A stretch of 64,000 nucleotides of DNA from Sphaerochaeta associata. Its GTDB lineage: Bacteria; Spirochaetota; Spirochaetia; Sphaerochaetales; Sphaerochaetaceae. Both the position numbers and the translations under genes were made by a program. The stretch covers positions 930,001-994,000 of the forward strand of contig NZ_CP094929.1 in NCBI RefSeq assembly GCF_022869165.1. The letters are read 5' to 3'. Under the pieces are notes generated by a model that saw nothing but the letters and a program-made list of their open reading frames with translations, made no database searches and was not told the DNA's origin. Shown piece by piece: positions 1 to 9,385 of the stretch. The stretch's first letter is position 1. Each line of letters begins with the position of its first letter.

Positions 1-204
1 GATGTTGTCGCATTCAGCGTTTCTTTGATAGGGAAAAATAAAGGATGCTATTTGGACCATCTTGATGGTCGGTTCGCCTATAGCACGATAGGGGATGCTC
101 TTTCGTATCGGTATCGCGTCTTCAACTATGAGACCGATGAATTGGAAGGGGAGTATGAGACAATCGATGCCTTGATCGAAGCAGGTTGGAAGGTAAGCAC
201 ATGA
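1..204 (+). CDS. C-terminal fragment of an unrecognised protein
   Basis: The first frame is open from base 1 to a TGA at 202-204 and gives the last 67 residues of a protein that begins outside the window. The fragment is mixed charged and aromatic, has no membrane segment, and ends in ALIEAGWKVST. I do not recognise the family. Its stop overlaps the ATG of the next gene (ATGA at 201-204), so the two are probably translationally coupled and co-transcribed. Confidence 0.7.
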   Translation, partial: DVVAFSVSLIGKNKGCYLDHLDGRFAYSTIGDALSYRYRVFNYETDELEGEYETIDALIEAGWKVST

Positions 205-548
205 ACTATAGCGATGACTACATCAAGCAGGCACACAAGGCAACGTTTGCGAATGAGAAACAGATTCTTGCGAGTGACAGTTGCACCTGTTTCTACTGCG
301 GTCATACCTTCAATCCACAGGCCGAGCGGAAACTCTACTGGATTGTAGAGCGCCCTCCACGTGATAAGACGCTGCAGTGTCCGATGTGCGGCCTTGACTG
401 CATGCTCGGCAATGCTTCCTCTTTTCCTATTCATGATCAGTCGTTCATCTTCCAGTGTACCGAAGCGTGGTTCAACGGTATCAGCAGGATCAGCGACGGC
501 AAGCCGGTTGAGAAAGTCTCATGGGCATCGTTGCTGCTTAATGACTAG
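201..548 (+). CDS. Small zinc-ribbon-like cytoplasmic protein
   Basis: This 115-residue protein has two cysteine clusters, CTCFYC near residues 28-33 and CPMCGLDC near 60-67, the layout of a small zinc-binding ribbon. The sequence around them resembles the bacterial family usually annotated only as 'cytoplasmic protein'; that assignment is from memory. An in-frame TTG at 186 exists, but ATG 201 has GGAAGG about seven bases upstream and overlaps the previous stop, so 201 is preferred. There is no signal peptide or membrane segment. Function is unknown; metal binding is inferred from the cysteines only. Confidence 0.7.
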   Translation: MNYSDDYIKQAHKATFANEKQILASDSCTCFYCGHTFNPQAERKLYWIVERPPRDKTLQCPMCGLDCMLGNASSFPIHDQSFIFQCTEAWFNGISRISDGKPVEKVSWASLLLND

Positions 549-578
549 GAACACAAGCATCAGGAAACACCTTTTCCT

Positions 579-620
579 GTCCCTCATACCTGGCCGGGGT
601 CATGAGGGACGGTGTTGTTT
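579..620 (+). terminator. Rho-independent terminator after the zinc-ribbon gene
   Basis: A perfect 9-bp stem (GTCCCTCAT at 579-587 with ATGAGGGAC at 602-610) encloses a 14-base loop and is followed by a T-rich tail containing GTTTTTCTTG. It lies about 30 bases after the stop at 548 and closes the first operon. Confidence 0.75.
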
Positions 621-738
621 TTCTTGTATATAAAGAAACAGGAAAGTTGTAATTAATTTTGGAAAAATACAGCGTGACGTGTTTTTTTGTATGTAATTGG
701 TTTTATGAAAATTCATATAAATCTATTCAGGAAAACAG

Positions 739-766
739 TTGACAACTGACTATGCTGCTTTATACT
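739..766 (+). promoter_or_regulatory. Sigma-70-type promoter of the arabinofuranosidase gene
   Basis: TTGACA at 739-744 and TATACT at 761-766 are separated by 16 bases, about 115 bases before the abfA start. No better promoter is visible in the 549-880 gap. Confidence 0.65.
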
Positions 767-777
767 TGCGCCTAAAG

Positions 778-794
778 GTACAAGAAATTTGTAC
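778..794. promoter_or_regulatory. Palindrome downstream of the abfA promoter, possible operator
   Basis: GTACAA (778-783) and TTGTAC (789-794) form a perfect inverted repeat with a 5-base spacer. It starts 11 bases after the -10 element, so a bound protein would block transcription start or early elongation. The ArsR-like regulator encoded just downstream at 2402-3337 is the obvious candidate ligand, but this is inference from position. A second weaker inverted repeat (CAAGAA with TTCTTG) lies at 810-835. Confidence 0.4.
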
Positions 795-880
795 AAAAGA
801 TAGTGTCTTCAAGAAATATGCAAGAGTTTTTCTTGTTTAGTGATACCCTCCACCATTGAAAATTGAAAAGGAGCAGCACC

Positions 881-2374
881 ATGAAGTGTACGATACATGC
901 CGCCAGGCAATTTACCCGGGGAACCGTAGATCCCAGATTGTTCGGTTCATTTGTCGAGCAACTTGGAAGGGCTGTATATGGAGGTGTCTACGAGGTGGAC
1001 CACCCTGCATCGGACGAGGAGGGCCTTCGCACTGATGTGATGAACCTTGTCCGTGAACTTGATGTTCCGGTGGTTCGATTCCCCGGTGGCAACTATGTAT
1101 CCAATTTCAATTGGGAGGATTCAATAGGGCCAAAGGAAAGCCGTCCCACCCGTCTGGATTTGGCTTGGAAGGCCCTCGATCCGAACCAATTCGGCCTGCA
1201 GGAGTTCATGCATTGGGCCAGGAAAGTAGGAACAGAGCCGATGATGGTGTTCAACCTCGGGACTCGAGGCCTCGCTGAAGCCAGGGAGCTTGTTGAATAT
1301 TGCAATCACCCCGGAGGATCCTATCTGAGCGACCTGAGAAAGCAACATGGCTCACCTGAGCCGTTTGCCATCAAGCTGTGGGGTTTGGGTAATGAGATGG
1401 ACGGCCCCTGGCAGGTCGGACACAAGACCGCCGAGGAGTATGGTCGTCTGGCATGTGAAGTGGCAAAGGCGGTGAAGCTGTTCGACCCGTCCCTTGAACT
1501 GGTTGCCTGTGGTAGTTCCAATGTTTTCATGCCTACATTTCCCCAGTGGGAGGAAACCGTGCTCGACCATGCCTATGAGGTGGTTGATTATCTCTCTTTG
1601 CACATGTATTTCCGCAATGAGGAGAAGGATATCGCAACCTTTCTCGCTTGCTCGGCTGGTATGGATTCCTTTATTGAAACCGTCGTACATGTATGCGACT
1701 ACGTAAAGGCAAAAAAGCGGTCAAAGAAGACGATGTACCTCTGCTTTGATGAGTGGAATGTATGGTTCCATTCCCTCCAAAAGGATAAGGAGCAAAAACC
1801 CTGGATTGTAGGTCCCTCCCTGCTGGAGGATGTCTATACCTTCGAGGATGCCCTGGTGGTTGGCTGTCTTCTGAACAGCCTGCTCCGGCACTGCGACCGG
1901 GTAAAAATTGCCTGCCTCGCCCAGTTGGTGAACACCATAGCCCCGATCATGACTGAAACAGGAGGGCCTGCCTGGAGGCAGACCATTTACTGGCCGTTCT
2001 ATTATGCATCCAAATACGGCAGGGGAGAGGTATTGGACTGTCGTGTCGAGGTTGGCTCTTATGAGAATGCACAGTATGGAACCATCCCGTATGCCGATAC
2101 CCTTTTGGTGCATCATCCTGATACCGGTGAGATTGATATGTTTGTGGTGAACCGTCATCAACGGCAGGCGTTGGCCATCGAGTTGGACCTGTCCGGTTTT
2201 TCTGGTTCGTATACGCTATTCGAGCATATTGCATTGGAGCATAAGGACCTGTATGCGGTGAATGACAAGCTCCATCCCGATGAAGTTGTGCCGAAACAGA
2301 TCTCCCATGGTGATATCGGTTCGGTTGTGGAGGTTGCTCCGCTGACGTGGAATCTCCTGCGGTTTCATCCATAA
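881..2374 (+). CDS. abfA: Alpha-L-arabinofuranosidase, GH51
   Basis: The 497-residue protein is a glycoside hydrolase family 51 enzyme, which releases terminal L-arabinofuranose from arabinan or arabinoxylan oligosaccharides by a retaining mechanism. The acid/base glutamate is in GLGNEMDG (Glu172) and the nucleophile in FDEWNVW (Glu291). An early VRFPGGNYVS motif is also typical. There is no signal peptide, so it acts in the cytoplasm on imported oligosaccharides. An upstream in-frame start at 863 exists, but ATG 881 has AAGGAGC seven bases upstream. The next gene, 27 bases on, encodes an ArsR-type regulator and is probably co-transcribed. Length matches the family. Confidence 0.93.
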   Translation: MKCTIHAARQFTRGTVDPRLFGSFVEQLGRAVYGGVYEVDHPASDEEGLRTDVMNLVRELDVPVVRFPGGNYVSNFNWEDSIGPKESRPTRLDLAWKALDPNQFGLQEFMHWARKVGTEPMMVFNLGTRGLAEARELVEYCNHPGGSYLSDLRKQHGSPEPFAIKLWGLGNEMDGPWQVGHKTAEEYGRLACEVAKAVKLFDPSLELVACGSSNVFMPTFPQWEETVLDHAYEVVDYLSLHMYFRNEEKDIATFLACSAGMDSFIETVVHVCDYVKAKKRSKKTMYLCFDEWNVWFHSLQKDKEQKPWIVGPSLLEDVYTFEDALVVGCLLNSLLRHCDRVKIACLAQLVNTIAPIMTETGGPAWRQTIYWPFYYASKYGRGEVLDCRVEVGSYENAQYGTIPYADTLLVHHPDTGEIDMFVVNRHQRQALAIELDLSGFSGSYTLFEHIALEHKDLYAVNDKLHPDEVVPKQISHGDIGSVVEVAPLTWNLLRFHP

Positions 2375-2401
2375 CTCAACAATGGAAGAAGGAAGGTAGT
2401 G

Positions 2402-3337
2402 ATGTTGAAGGATATACTGCTTGATTACTCTGATAAGCAGAAGATGCTGGTCGTTGCCAAGGCTATCGCCAATGAGGCGAGGATCAACATCCTTGAGCTT
2501 CTCAATGAGCGCAGTCTCAGTGTAAATGAAATCGCCGAACAGCTCGGCCTCCCTACCTCGACAGCTGCCTTGAATGTGCGCATTCTTGAGAATGCCGGGC
2601 TTTTGTTCACCGAGTCGCAACCTGGGATTCGGGGCAGTATGAAGGTAAGCAGCCGTGTCTGTGACCGGGTGGTTTTTCGGCTGTTGCTTGATCAGATGCA
2701 TGAGAACAAAGAAAACTCGATAGTGTTGAGCATGCCCATTGGCAACTTTGTGAACTGTGAAATACATCCGACGTGCGGCTTGGTCAGTGAAAAGAGCGCC
2801 ATAGGGATTTTTGATCAACCCTGCAGTTTCTACTATCCTGACAGGACCGGTGCGCAACTGCTTTGGTTCTACAAAGGGTTTGTGGAGTACAGGTTCCCCA
2901 ATACGATTGTCAATGGAGGACTTCCCAAGCAATTTGATCTCTCTTTCGAGGCGTGTTCCGAGGCTCCATTCTATCGGAATGACTGGCCGAGTGACATCAC
3001 CGTATGGGTAAACGACATTGAAGTAGGGACGTGGACGAGCCCTGGTGACTTGGGCGGTCGGAAAGGGAAGTTCAACCCTTCCTGGTGGCCCGAGTCGCTG
3101 AATCAGTATGGATTGCTTACCGATTGGAAGGTCAATTCACACGGGACGTTCCTCAACAACGAGCGTATCGCAGATTTGGCTATTGATTCCTTGGGCATAA
3201 AGGATGACTGCTTTATCAGTGTAAGGATCGAGATCAAGGAAGATGCCCGTTTTGTCGGAGGTGTGAGCCTCTTCGGTGAGCATTTCGGTGATTATCCGCA
3301 GAACATCGTCCTGAAGCTCGACTACGACATGTATTAG
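2402..3337 (+). CDS. ArsR-like winged-helix regulator with a large C-terminal domain
   Basis: This 311-residue protein begins with an ArsR/HTH winged helix at about residues 15-80 (EARINILELL, then EIAEQLGLPTSTAALNVRIL). The remaining 220 residues form a separate domain with several cysteines and tryptophans (HPTCGL, PSWWPESL) and may sense a ligand; I do not recognise it as an annotated domain. ATG 2402 lies five bases after GGAAGG; a GTG at 2399 is too close to that site. It follows abfA closely, so control of arabinoside use is the likely role. It ends before a short palindrome at 3345-3356. Confidence 0.8.
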   Translation: MLKDILLDYSDKQKMLVVAKAIANEARINILELLNERSLSVNEIAEQLGLPTSTAALNVRILENAGLLFTESQPGIRGSMKVSSRVCDRVVFRLLLDQMHENKENSIVLSMPIGNFVNCEIHPTCGLVSEKSAIGIFDQPCSFYYPDRTGAQLLWFYKGFVEYRFPNTIVNGGLPKQFDLSFEACSEAPFYRNDWPSDITVWVNDIEVGTWTSPGDLGGRKGKFNPSWWPESLNQYGLLTDWKVNSHGTFLNNERIADLAIDSLGIKDDCFISVRIEIKEDARFVGGVSLFGEHFGDYPQNIVLKLDYDMY

Positions 3338-3437
3338 AATAATTCTCTGAGAGAATACAAGAAAAGCAAAAGCAGTACTATTGACCGCTTGATAATCCTA
3401 TTTCACAATGAGTCTTACATAGGGAGGGAGGTGTTGC

Positions 3438-3869
3438 ATGTGGCATCTGATGTTTCCCCAAGACCAGGCTCCAAGTCTTGAGCAGATGAGCGATTATGTC
3501 GGCTCCGGAAGGAGGCGTTGGAATCACCTGAATGAATACTTGCAAAGTGCCTACCATGTCCAGCCGATCATTGAGTACAGCAGCTGCAGCGCTCAGCCGG
3601 GTTGGAATGTTAAGTACAAGAAAAGCGGCAAGGCTCTTTGTACGCTTTACCCACTTAAGGATTCCTGTATCGTCTTGGTGGTTGTAGGACCGAAACACGA
3701 TGCACAGGTGGCCTTCGAAATGGACGCGGGGATGTATACTCCATCGGTAACGAAATCGTTTTCCAAGGCAAAACCGATGGCCATCGGCCGTTGGCTTATG
3801 ATCGAGGTCGTTGACGATGCAGTGCTCGAGGATATCAAGCACCTCATCGGCATCAGAATCACCACTTAG
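3438..3869 (+). CDS. DUF3788 family protein
   Basis: This 143-residue cytoplasmic protein contains the SAQPGWNVKYKKSGK and CTLYP stretch that I associate with DUF3788. The family has no established function. ATG 3438 follows a strong AGGGAGGGAGG ribosome-binding site. The gene is two bases upstream of the ribosome-binding site for the next gene and almost certainly shares its transcript. No membrane segment or signal peptide is visible. Confidence 0.75.
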   Translation: MWHLMFPQDQAPSLEQMSDYVGSGRRRWNHLNEYLQSAYHVQPIIEYSSCSAQPGWNVKYKKSGKALCTLYPLKDSCIVLVVVGPKHDAQVAFEMDAGMYTPSVTKSFSKAKPMAIGRWLMIEVVDDAVLEDIKHLIGIRITT

Positions 3870-3877
3870 GAGTGCGT

Positions 3878-4900
3878 ATGGACAGATGGCGTAGTTTTGC
3901 ATCCGAGCAGACTCTACAATGGTTGATGGAGGAGAACAATCCATCGGTGCGCTACTTCACCTTGACCGACCTCTTGGACACACCAATCGAGGACGATGAG
4001 GCGCTGAAAGCCAAAGCAGCAATACAGAGAACCGGGCTTGTACCGCAGATGCTCGAGATGATGGCCCGACCTTCCTATCAGGACACATACCGTCGGTTTT
4101 ATACGTACAAGTACGAGGGCTTGGTCTGGTCTCTCATTACCCTGGCGGAACTGGGAGCCGAACCGAACGACCAGATTCGAACCATGTGTGAGTACCTGCT
4201 TTTGAACTCGCAGGAGTTGGAGGATGGCGGTTTTTCCATGAATACCGCCCAGAAAACCGGAGGGGGGAGGAAGTCCGAAGTCATTCCGTGTTTGACCGGC
4301 AATCTTGTGTGGGTCCTGATTCACTTCGGCTATCTTGAGGATGAGCGGCTGCAGAAGGCCCTGGACCACCTGGTTCGCTTTCTCGTGCTCAATGATGGGG
4401 AGGTTGTCGAGCCTCAGGTCGCCCCCTATGACCGCTATGACATGTGTTGGGGTTCCCATACGTGTTTTATGGCTGTCGTAAAGGCGTTGAAAGGCCTTTC
4501 GGCAGTACCTAAAGAGGTACGAACGAAACAGCAACAGGCCCAGCTTGATCGTTTGGTTGAGTTCATGTTGATCCATCATATCTATAAAAGCAGCCATAAC
4601 CTGAAGAAGAAGGCAAAACCGCTCTGGCTGCACTTCGCCTTTCCCTTGATGTATCAGACCGATGTACTGGAGATTCTCGATATTCTCGTTTCCGAGCAGG
4701 TGAAGGACCGGCGTATGGAGGAAGCCTTGCAGGTGGTTCTGGAGAAACAGAACCACCAAGGCCGCTGGCTTATGGGCAACAGTTATGCCAGTGAGAGGCT
4801 CTTGATCCCCATGGAAAGGAAAGGAGAAGAGAGCAAATGGGTCACCTTGCGCAGCTTGCGGGTGATCAAGCGATATTCAGAGCAGTCCGATGCATCGTAG
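3878..4900 (+). CDS. Alpha-alpha toroid (prenyltransferase/squalene-cyclase-like) protein
   Basis: The 340-residue protein is made of repeated helical pairs with motifs such as GGFSMNTAQ, CLTGNLVW and NHQGRWLMGNSY, as in the terpenoid cyclase/prenyltransferase toroid fold. Homologues are often mislabelled 'nitrogen fixation protein NifH'. The DxDD motif of squalene cyclases is not seen, so cyclase activity is doubtful. ATG 3878 has AGGAG five bases upstream; GTG 3872 overlaps that site. The gene abuts the DUF3788 gene and overlaps the convergent LuxR-type gene by 24 bases at its 3' end. Role unknown. Confidence 0.65.
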   Translation: MDRWRSFASEQTLQWLMEENNPSVRYFTLTDLLDTPIEDDEALKAKAAIQRTGLVPQMLEMMARPSYQDTYRRFYTYKYEGLVWSLITLAELGAEPNDQIRTMCEYLLLNSQELEDGGFSMNTAQKTGGGRKSEVIPCLTGNLVWVLIHFGYLEDERLQKALDHLVRFLVLNDGEVVEPQVAPYDRYDMCWGSHTCFMAVVKALKGLSAVPKEVRTKQQQAQLDRLVEFMLIHHIYKSSHNLKKKAKPLWLHFAFPLMYQTDVLEILDILVSEQVKDRRMEEALQVVLEKQNHQGRWLMGNSYASERLLIPMERKGEESKWVTLRSLRVIKRYSEQSDAS

Positions 4901-5723
4901 GTAGTACATGGCTTGGGCGATGTGACGGGTTTGCGTCTTGGCCAGGATGTTTTGCCTGTGGTTGTTCACCGTGTGGATGCTGATGCAGAGCCTGTCGGCG
5001 ATCTGGTTGCTGTCCAGTCCTTGGGAAATAAGTCGGACTATCTCCTTCTCCCTGCTTGTCACCAGCTCTTGTTCCTTGTCGAAGAGGCAAACCTTTTGTG
5101 TTTTTGTATTGAGTAGAACCCTCCGAGGATGCAGTTCCTCCGGATACTGTTGCAGGACATCGCTGATGACCAGCATCAGCCAAGCATGGCGATCCCGATC
5201 GCAGGCAAAAATGGCCATCTGATGGAGGAACCTGATGTAGCTTCCATCGGTTGCCCGCACCCGATAGTCATAGACCAGCTTGTAATCCATTTTGTCATCC
5301 CTGCCTTCAAGGTAACGGTACATCTGTAGTTCAGAGTCATACAGGAAGGGCTGGTCGTCAGGGTGAACCATCCGGTGATAGCGGGAAACTTCAATTTCAC
5401 GGTTCTTGTAGCCCAGCAGCTCCATGTGCCGGTCGGTTTTAAGAAGAAAGGATTTGCTGTTGATGTCGTACAGGGCGATTGATCGGTTCTGTCACCATGC
5501 TCGAACAGGGCAGGGTCTTGCTTGTCACCATGCCATCGCCCGACAGTGGAACACATCCAAGGGAAAGCGTGTGGTCCGCCGCTGGCTTGTGGAACAAGGC
5601 TTGGAGTATCCGAAGATTTGCCAACCGTAGAATTCGATGCTGCATGTCATCCTTTGAACAGATTGATGTACTGCTGATGAAAGTCTCTATGATTCGCTGA
5701 TAGAGAAGCCCAGGCTCTTCCAA
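4877..5723 (-). pseudogene. PAS-LuxR transcriptional regulator split by a frameshift
   Basis: The 3' part (frame open 5491 to 4877) encodes a PAS-like sensor segment (YRVRATDGSYIRFLHQM) followed by a LuxR/GerE helix-turn-helix (LVTSREKEIVRLISQG, NQIADRLCISIHTVNNH). Its first ATG, at 5425, lies in the middle of the PAS segment, since residues such as SIALYDINSKSF are encoded in frame upstream without any start codon. A second frame, from TTG 5723 to 5439, supplies a plausible N-terminal part (LYQRIIETFISS, LALFHKP-like text and SGDGMVTSKTLP). The frames overlap between 5439 and 5491, so one indel there would restore a protein of about 280 residues. Either a real pseudogene or an assembly error. 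Confidence 0.65.
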
Positions 5724-5789
5724 TTTAATCCCAATTCAATCAGACTCCATCTATACTTGCATAGTGTAGTAACGCGGGAAGGAGTGAGT

Positions 5790-6326
5790 ATGGATTTCTT
5801 GGACAATTTGGGAATTTGGATTTATTTCATCATTTTTTTCGGCAAAATATTGGAAGTGACCGTGTCGACGATCCGAATGGTTCTCATCAATCGAGGCGAA
5901 CGGGTCAAGGGAACCATGGTTGCTTTTTTCGATAGTGCCTTGTGGCTGCTGATAACCGGGACTGTTTTGGATGGATTCCAGGATGATCCGATGAGGATGG
6001 TGGTCTTTGCCCTTGCCTTTGCCGTCGGCAATTACATGGGGTCGTGGTTTGAGGACAAGCTCGCATTCGGACTCAGTTCGGTCCAGGTCATTGTGCCTGA
6101 GGGACCGCAGAGTGTGGAACTGGCCGACTCCCTTCGCAAGGACAATTTTGCAGTGACCGTCGTTAAAGGTACAGGCCGAAACGGCAATCGCGATATTCTT
6201 ATGTTGCACCTGAAACGAAAACGGATTGCAGAGGCTGTGACTCTGGTGAACACCATGCTTCCTGGAGCCGTAGTGGTGGTCAACGACTCCAAGATTATCA
6301 GCGGTGGGTATATTTCCCGAAAATAG
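5790..6326 (+). CDS. UPF0316/DUF2179 membrane protein
   Basis: The 178-residue protein has an N-terminal membrane region with about three hydrophobic helices (residues 5-90), then a soluble domain of about 80 residues (VQVIVPEGPQS, FAVTVVKGTGR, GAVVVVNDSKIISGGYI) of the DUF2179 type. This matches the UPF0316 family, whose C-terminal fold resembles small ligand-binding domains. Function is not established. ATG 5790 is preferred to 5757 because GGGAAGGAG lies just upstream. The gene is monocistronic, between the broken LuxR-type gene and the convergent arsenite pump. Confidence 0.8.
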   Translation: MDFLDNLGIWIYFIIFFGKILEVTVSTIRMVLINRGERVKGTMVAFFDSALWLLITGTVLDGFQDDPMRMVVFALAFAVGNYMGSWFEDKLAFGLSSVQVIVPEGPQSVELADSLRKDNFAVTVVKGTGRNGNRDILMLHLKRKRIAEAVTLVNTMLPGAVVVVNDSKIISGGYISRK

Positions 6327-6332
6327 CGGCGG

Positions 6333-7382
<1,050 letters not shown>

Positions 7383-7600
7383 ATGAGCCTCACAAATAGA
7401 TAAGTATCAATATGAGTATACCTGTTGTATGTGGATTATTGTCAATACCTGATCGGCATTGGTATACTCTTCGGCGGGTGCGAATGAAGAGAATGGCAGG
7501 TCTTTGTCGGACTCATTGGTTCGCTAACTTGGGTGAATATATTGAGCAAATAACTAGGATATAGATACAATACGAGCAATACATAGAGAGGAGGTCGAGC

Positions 7601-8167
7601 ATGAATACAGCAGCAGCCACGTTACAAACCGAGCAGCAGGTGACCCTTCTTGCATTGCTCAAAAATAGATTTCTCAAGCATATGAACCGCCATGAAGCTC
7701 TTTCCTGGACTCAGATCGAACAGCGTATTTTGATCGAGCCACAGAAACTTTTTTCTCTTTCAGAGATGGAACGTACCGGTGGAGAGCCTGATGTGATCGG
7801 GTATGACAAAGCCTCGGATACGTATCTGTTCGTCGATTGTTCTGCTGAAAGTCCAATCGGTAGAAGAAGTCTGTGTTATGATCAAGTTGCTCTGGAGCAA
7901 AGAAAAAAGTTTCCTCCAACCGGCAGTGCCTGCGGTTTTGCTGCACAGATGGGCATTGAGCTTCTTGATGAGGGACAGTATCGGACCCTCCAGACGATCG
8001 GTGTCTTCGATGTAAAAACATCAAGTTGGATCCGTACTCCCCAGGCCATGAGAAGTCTTGGAGGAGCGCTCTTCGGCGATAGCCGCTATGACCGGGTGTT
8101 CATCTACCACAATGGTGCCGACTCCTACTATGCATCACGCGGCTTTAGGGGCCTGTTGAGGGTGTAA
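7601..8167 (+). CDS. DUF4256 family protein
   Basis: The 188-residue soluble protein matches the DUF4256 pattern: HEALSWTQIEQRI, MERTGGEPDVIG, FVDCSAESPIGRRSLCYD, ASRGFRGLLRV. The family is widespread and uncharacterised. ATG 7601 follows GAGAGGAGG. The gene stands alone: a 218-base upstream region separates it from the divergent arsenite pump and an 83-base gap with a promoter separates it from mnmA. Confidence 0.85.
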   Translation: MNTAAATLQTEQQVTLLALLKNRFLKHMNRHEALSWTQIEQRILIEPQKLFSLSEMERTGGEPDVIGYDKASDTYLFVDCSAESPIGRRSLCYDQVALEQRKKFPPTGSACGFAAQMGIELLDEGQYRTLQTIGVFDVKTSSWIRTPQAMRSLGGALFGDSRYDRVFIYHNGADSYYASRGFRGLLRV

Positions 8168-8189
8168 TCGAGAAAATTTCCCATACCCC

Positions 8190-8219
8190 TTGGAAAAGGG
8201 CGGCCCTCTGCCTTATAAT
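8190..8219 (+). promoter_or_regulatory. Promoter of the mnmA-like gene
   Basis: TTGGAA (8190-8195) and TATAAT (8214-8219) are 18 bases apart, 31 bases before the mnmA-like start codon. The -10 element is a perfect consensus. Confidence 0.6.
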
Positions 8220-8250
8220 CCTATTGATTTAATAAGAAATAGGAGATTCG

Positions 8251-9324
8251 ATGAAAGTTTTGATAGGTATGAGCGGAGGGATTGACTCTTCAGTTGCAGC
8301 ATTTCTTTTAAAGCAGCAAGGTCATGAGGTTGTCGGGGTGACGATGACCGTATGGGGAGGAAGGACCGACCTTCCCCAGTCCAAGCATTCCAACAGTTGT
8401 TATGGTCCCGAACGAGAAGATGACATTCAGGAAATCCGTACGATTTGCAGGAAGATCGGCATTGAGCATCATATACTTGATTTGAGTGCACTCTATGAAA
8501 CGGTGGTGCTGAAGAACTTCAAGGATGAGTATCTTCAGGGAAGAACGCCGAATCCCTGCATCTGGTGCAATGCCAAAGTAAAGTTCGGAGCCATGGTGGA
8601 GTATGCACGCGAGCAAGGCCTTGTGTTTGACAAGTTTGCAACCGGGCACTATGCCAGGATAGTAGAACGTGATGGCAGGTACGCCATCGCCCGTGCACTC
8701 GATATCAAGAAAGACCAATCATATTTTCTGTATCGTCTCTCACAACAGCAATTGGCACATACTGTATTCCCCTTGGGTTCGATGACCAAGGAAGAGGTGA
8801 GAAAAATCGATGTCGAGCAGGGATTCCACGGTGCCGGTCACGAGGAAAGCCAGGATTTCTACGCCGGTTCTTACACCGACTTGCTTGATGTTGCAAATCA
8901 AACCGGAAATATCGTTGACAAGACCGGTACCATTCTGGGCACCCATCAGGGTATATGGAACTATACCATCGGTCAGCGCAAGGGATTGGGTGTCAGTTCA
9001 GAAAAGCCGTTGTATGTCCTTGCACTGCGCCCTTCTACGAATGAGGTATTGGTCGGCTATGAGGAGGAAACCAGACAAACCCAGGTCATTGCCTCCCAGT
9101 TGCATTGGTCGCTGTATCCTACACTCGACCATGGGGTGGAGTTGAAGGCGAAAATCCGTTCGGCGGGGACTCCTGCTCTTGCAGTAGTGCATCTCGAGGA
9201 TGATGGCACAAGGTTGGCTGCGAGCTTCAACGATGAAGTGAAGGCAGCCGCTGTCGGCCAATCGTTGGTTGTATATGACGGTGATGCCATTGTTTGCGGA
9301 GGCATAATCGAAAGGACGGCATAG
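8251..9324 (+). CDS. mnmA: tRNA 2-thiouridine(34) synthase, MnmA-like
   Basis: The 357-residue protein has the PP-loop SGGIDSS at residues 8-14, the tRNA-binding region RTPNPCIWCN (Cys103, Cys106), the GHYARI motif and the C-terminal beta-barrel. MnmA adds sulfur to U34 of Lys, Glu and Gln tRNAs. Two features are unusual. The first cysteine motif is a CxxC pair. The loop that in E. coli carries the second catalytic cysteine (STGICFIG) reads EESQDFYAGSY (198-208) with no cysteine. The protein may use another sulfur-transfer route or belong to a divergent subfamily. ATG 8251 follows AGGAG. Confidence 0.85.
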   Translation: MKVLIGMSGGIDSSVAAFLLKQQGHEVVGVTMTVWGGRTDLPQSKHSNSCYGPEREDDIQEIRTICRKIGIEHHILDLSALYETVVLKNFKDEYLQGRTPNPCIWCNAKVKFGAMVEYAREQGLVFDKFATGHYARIVERDGRYAIARALDIKKDQSYFLYRLSQQQLAHTVFPLGSMTKEEVRKIDVEQGFHGAGHEESQDFYAGSYTDLLDVANQTGNIVDKTGTILGTHQGIWNYTIGQRKGLGVSSEKPLYVLALRPSTNEVLVGYEEETRQTQVIASQLHWSLYPTLDHGVELKAKIRSAGTPALAVVHLEDDGTRLAASFNDEVKAAAVGQSLVVYDGDAIVCGGIIERTA

Positions 9325-9385
9325 AACAACGCGCACTTTCTTTCCTCAGTCGATGGGAGTATAGTTGTGGGGTGAGGTGAGGCAT

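Noticed and set aside
3914-4759. 281-codon ORF on the minus strand inside the toroid-fold gene
   Set aside because: It has no ribosome-binding site or recognisable motif and mirrors a well-supported plus-strand gene.
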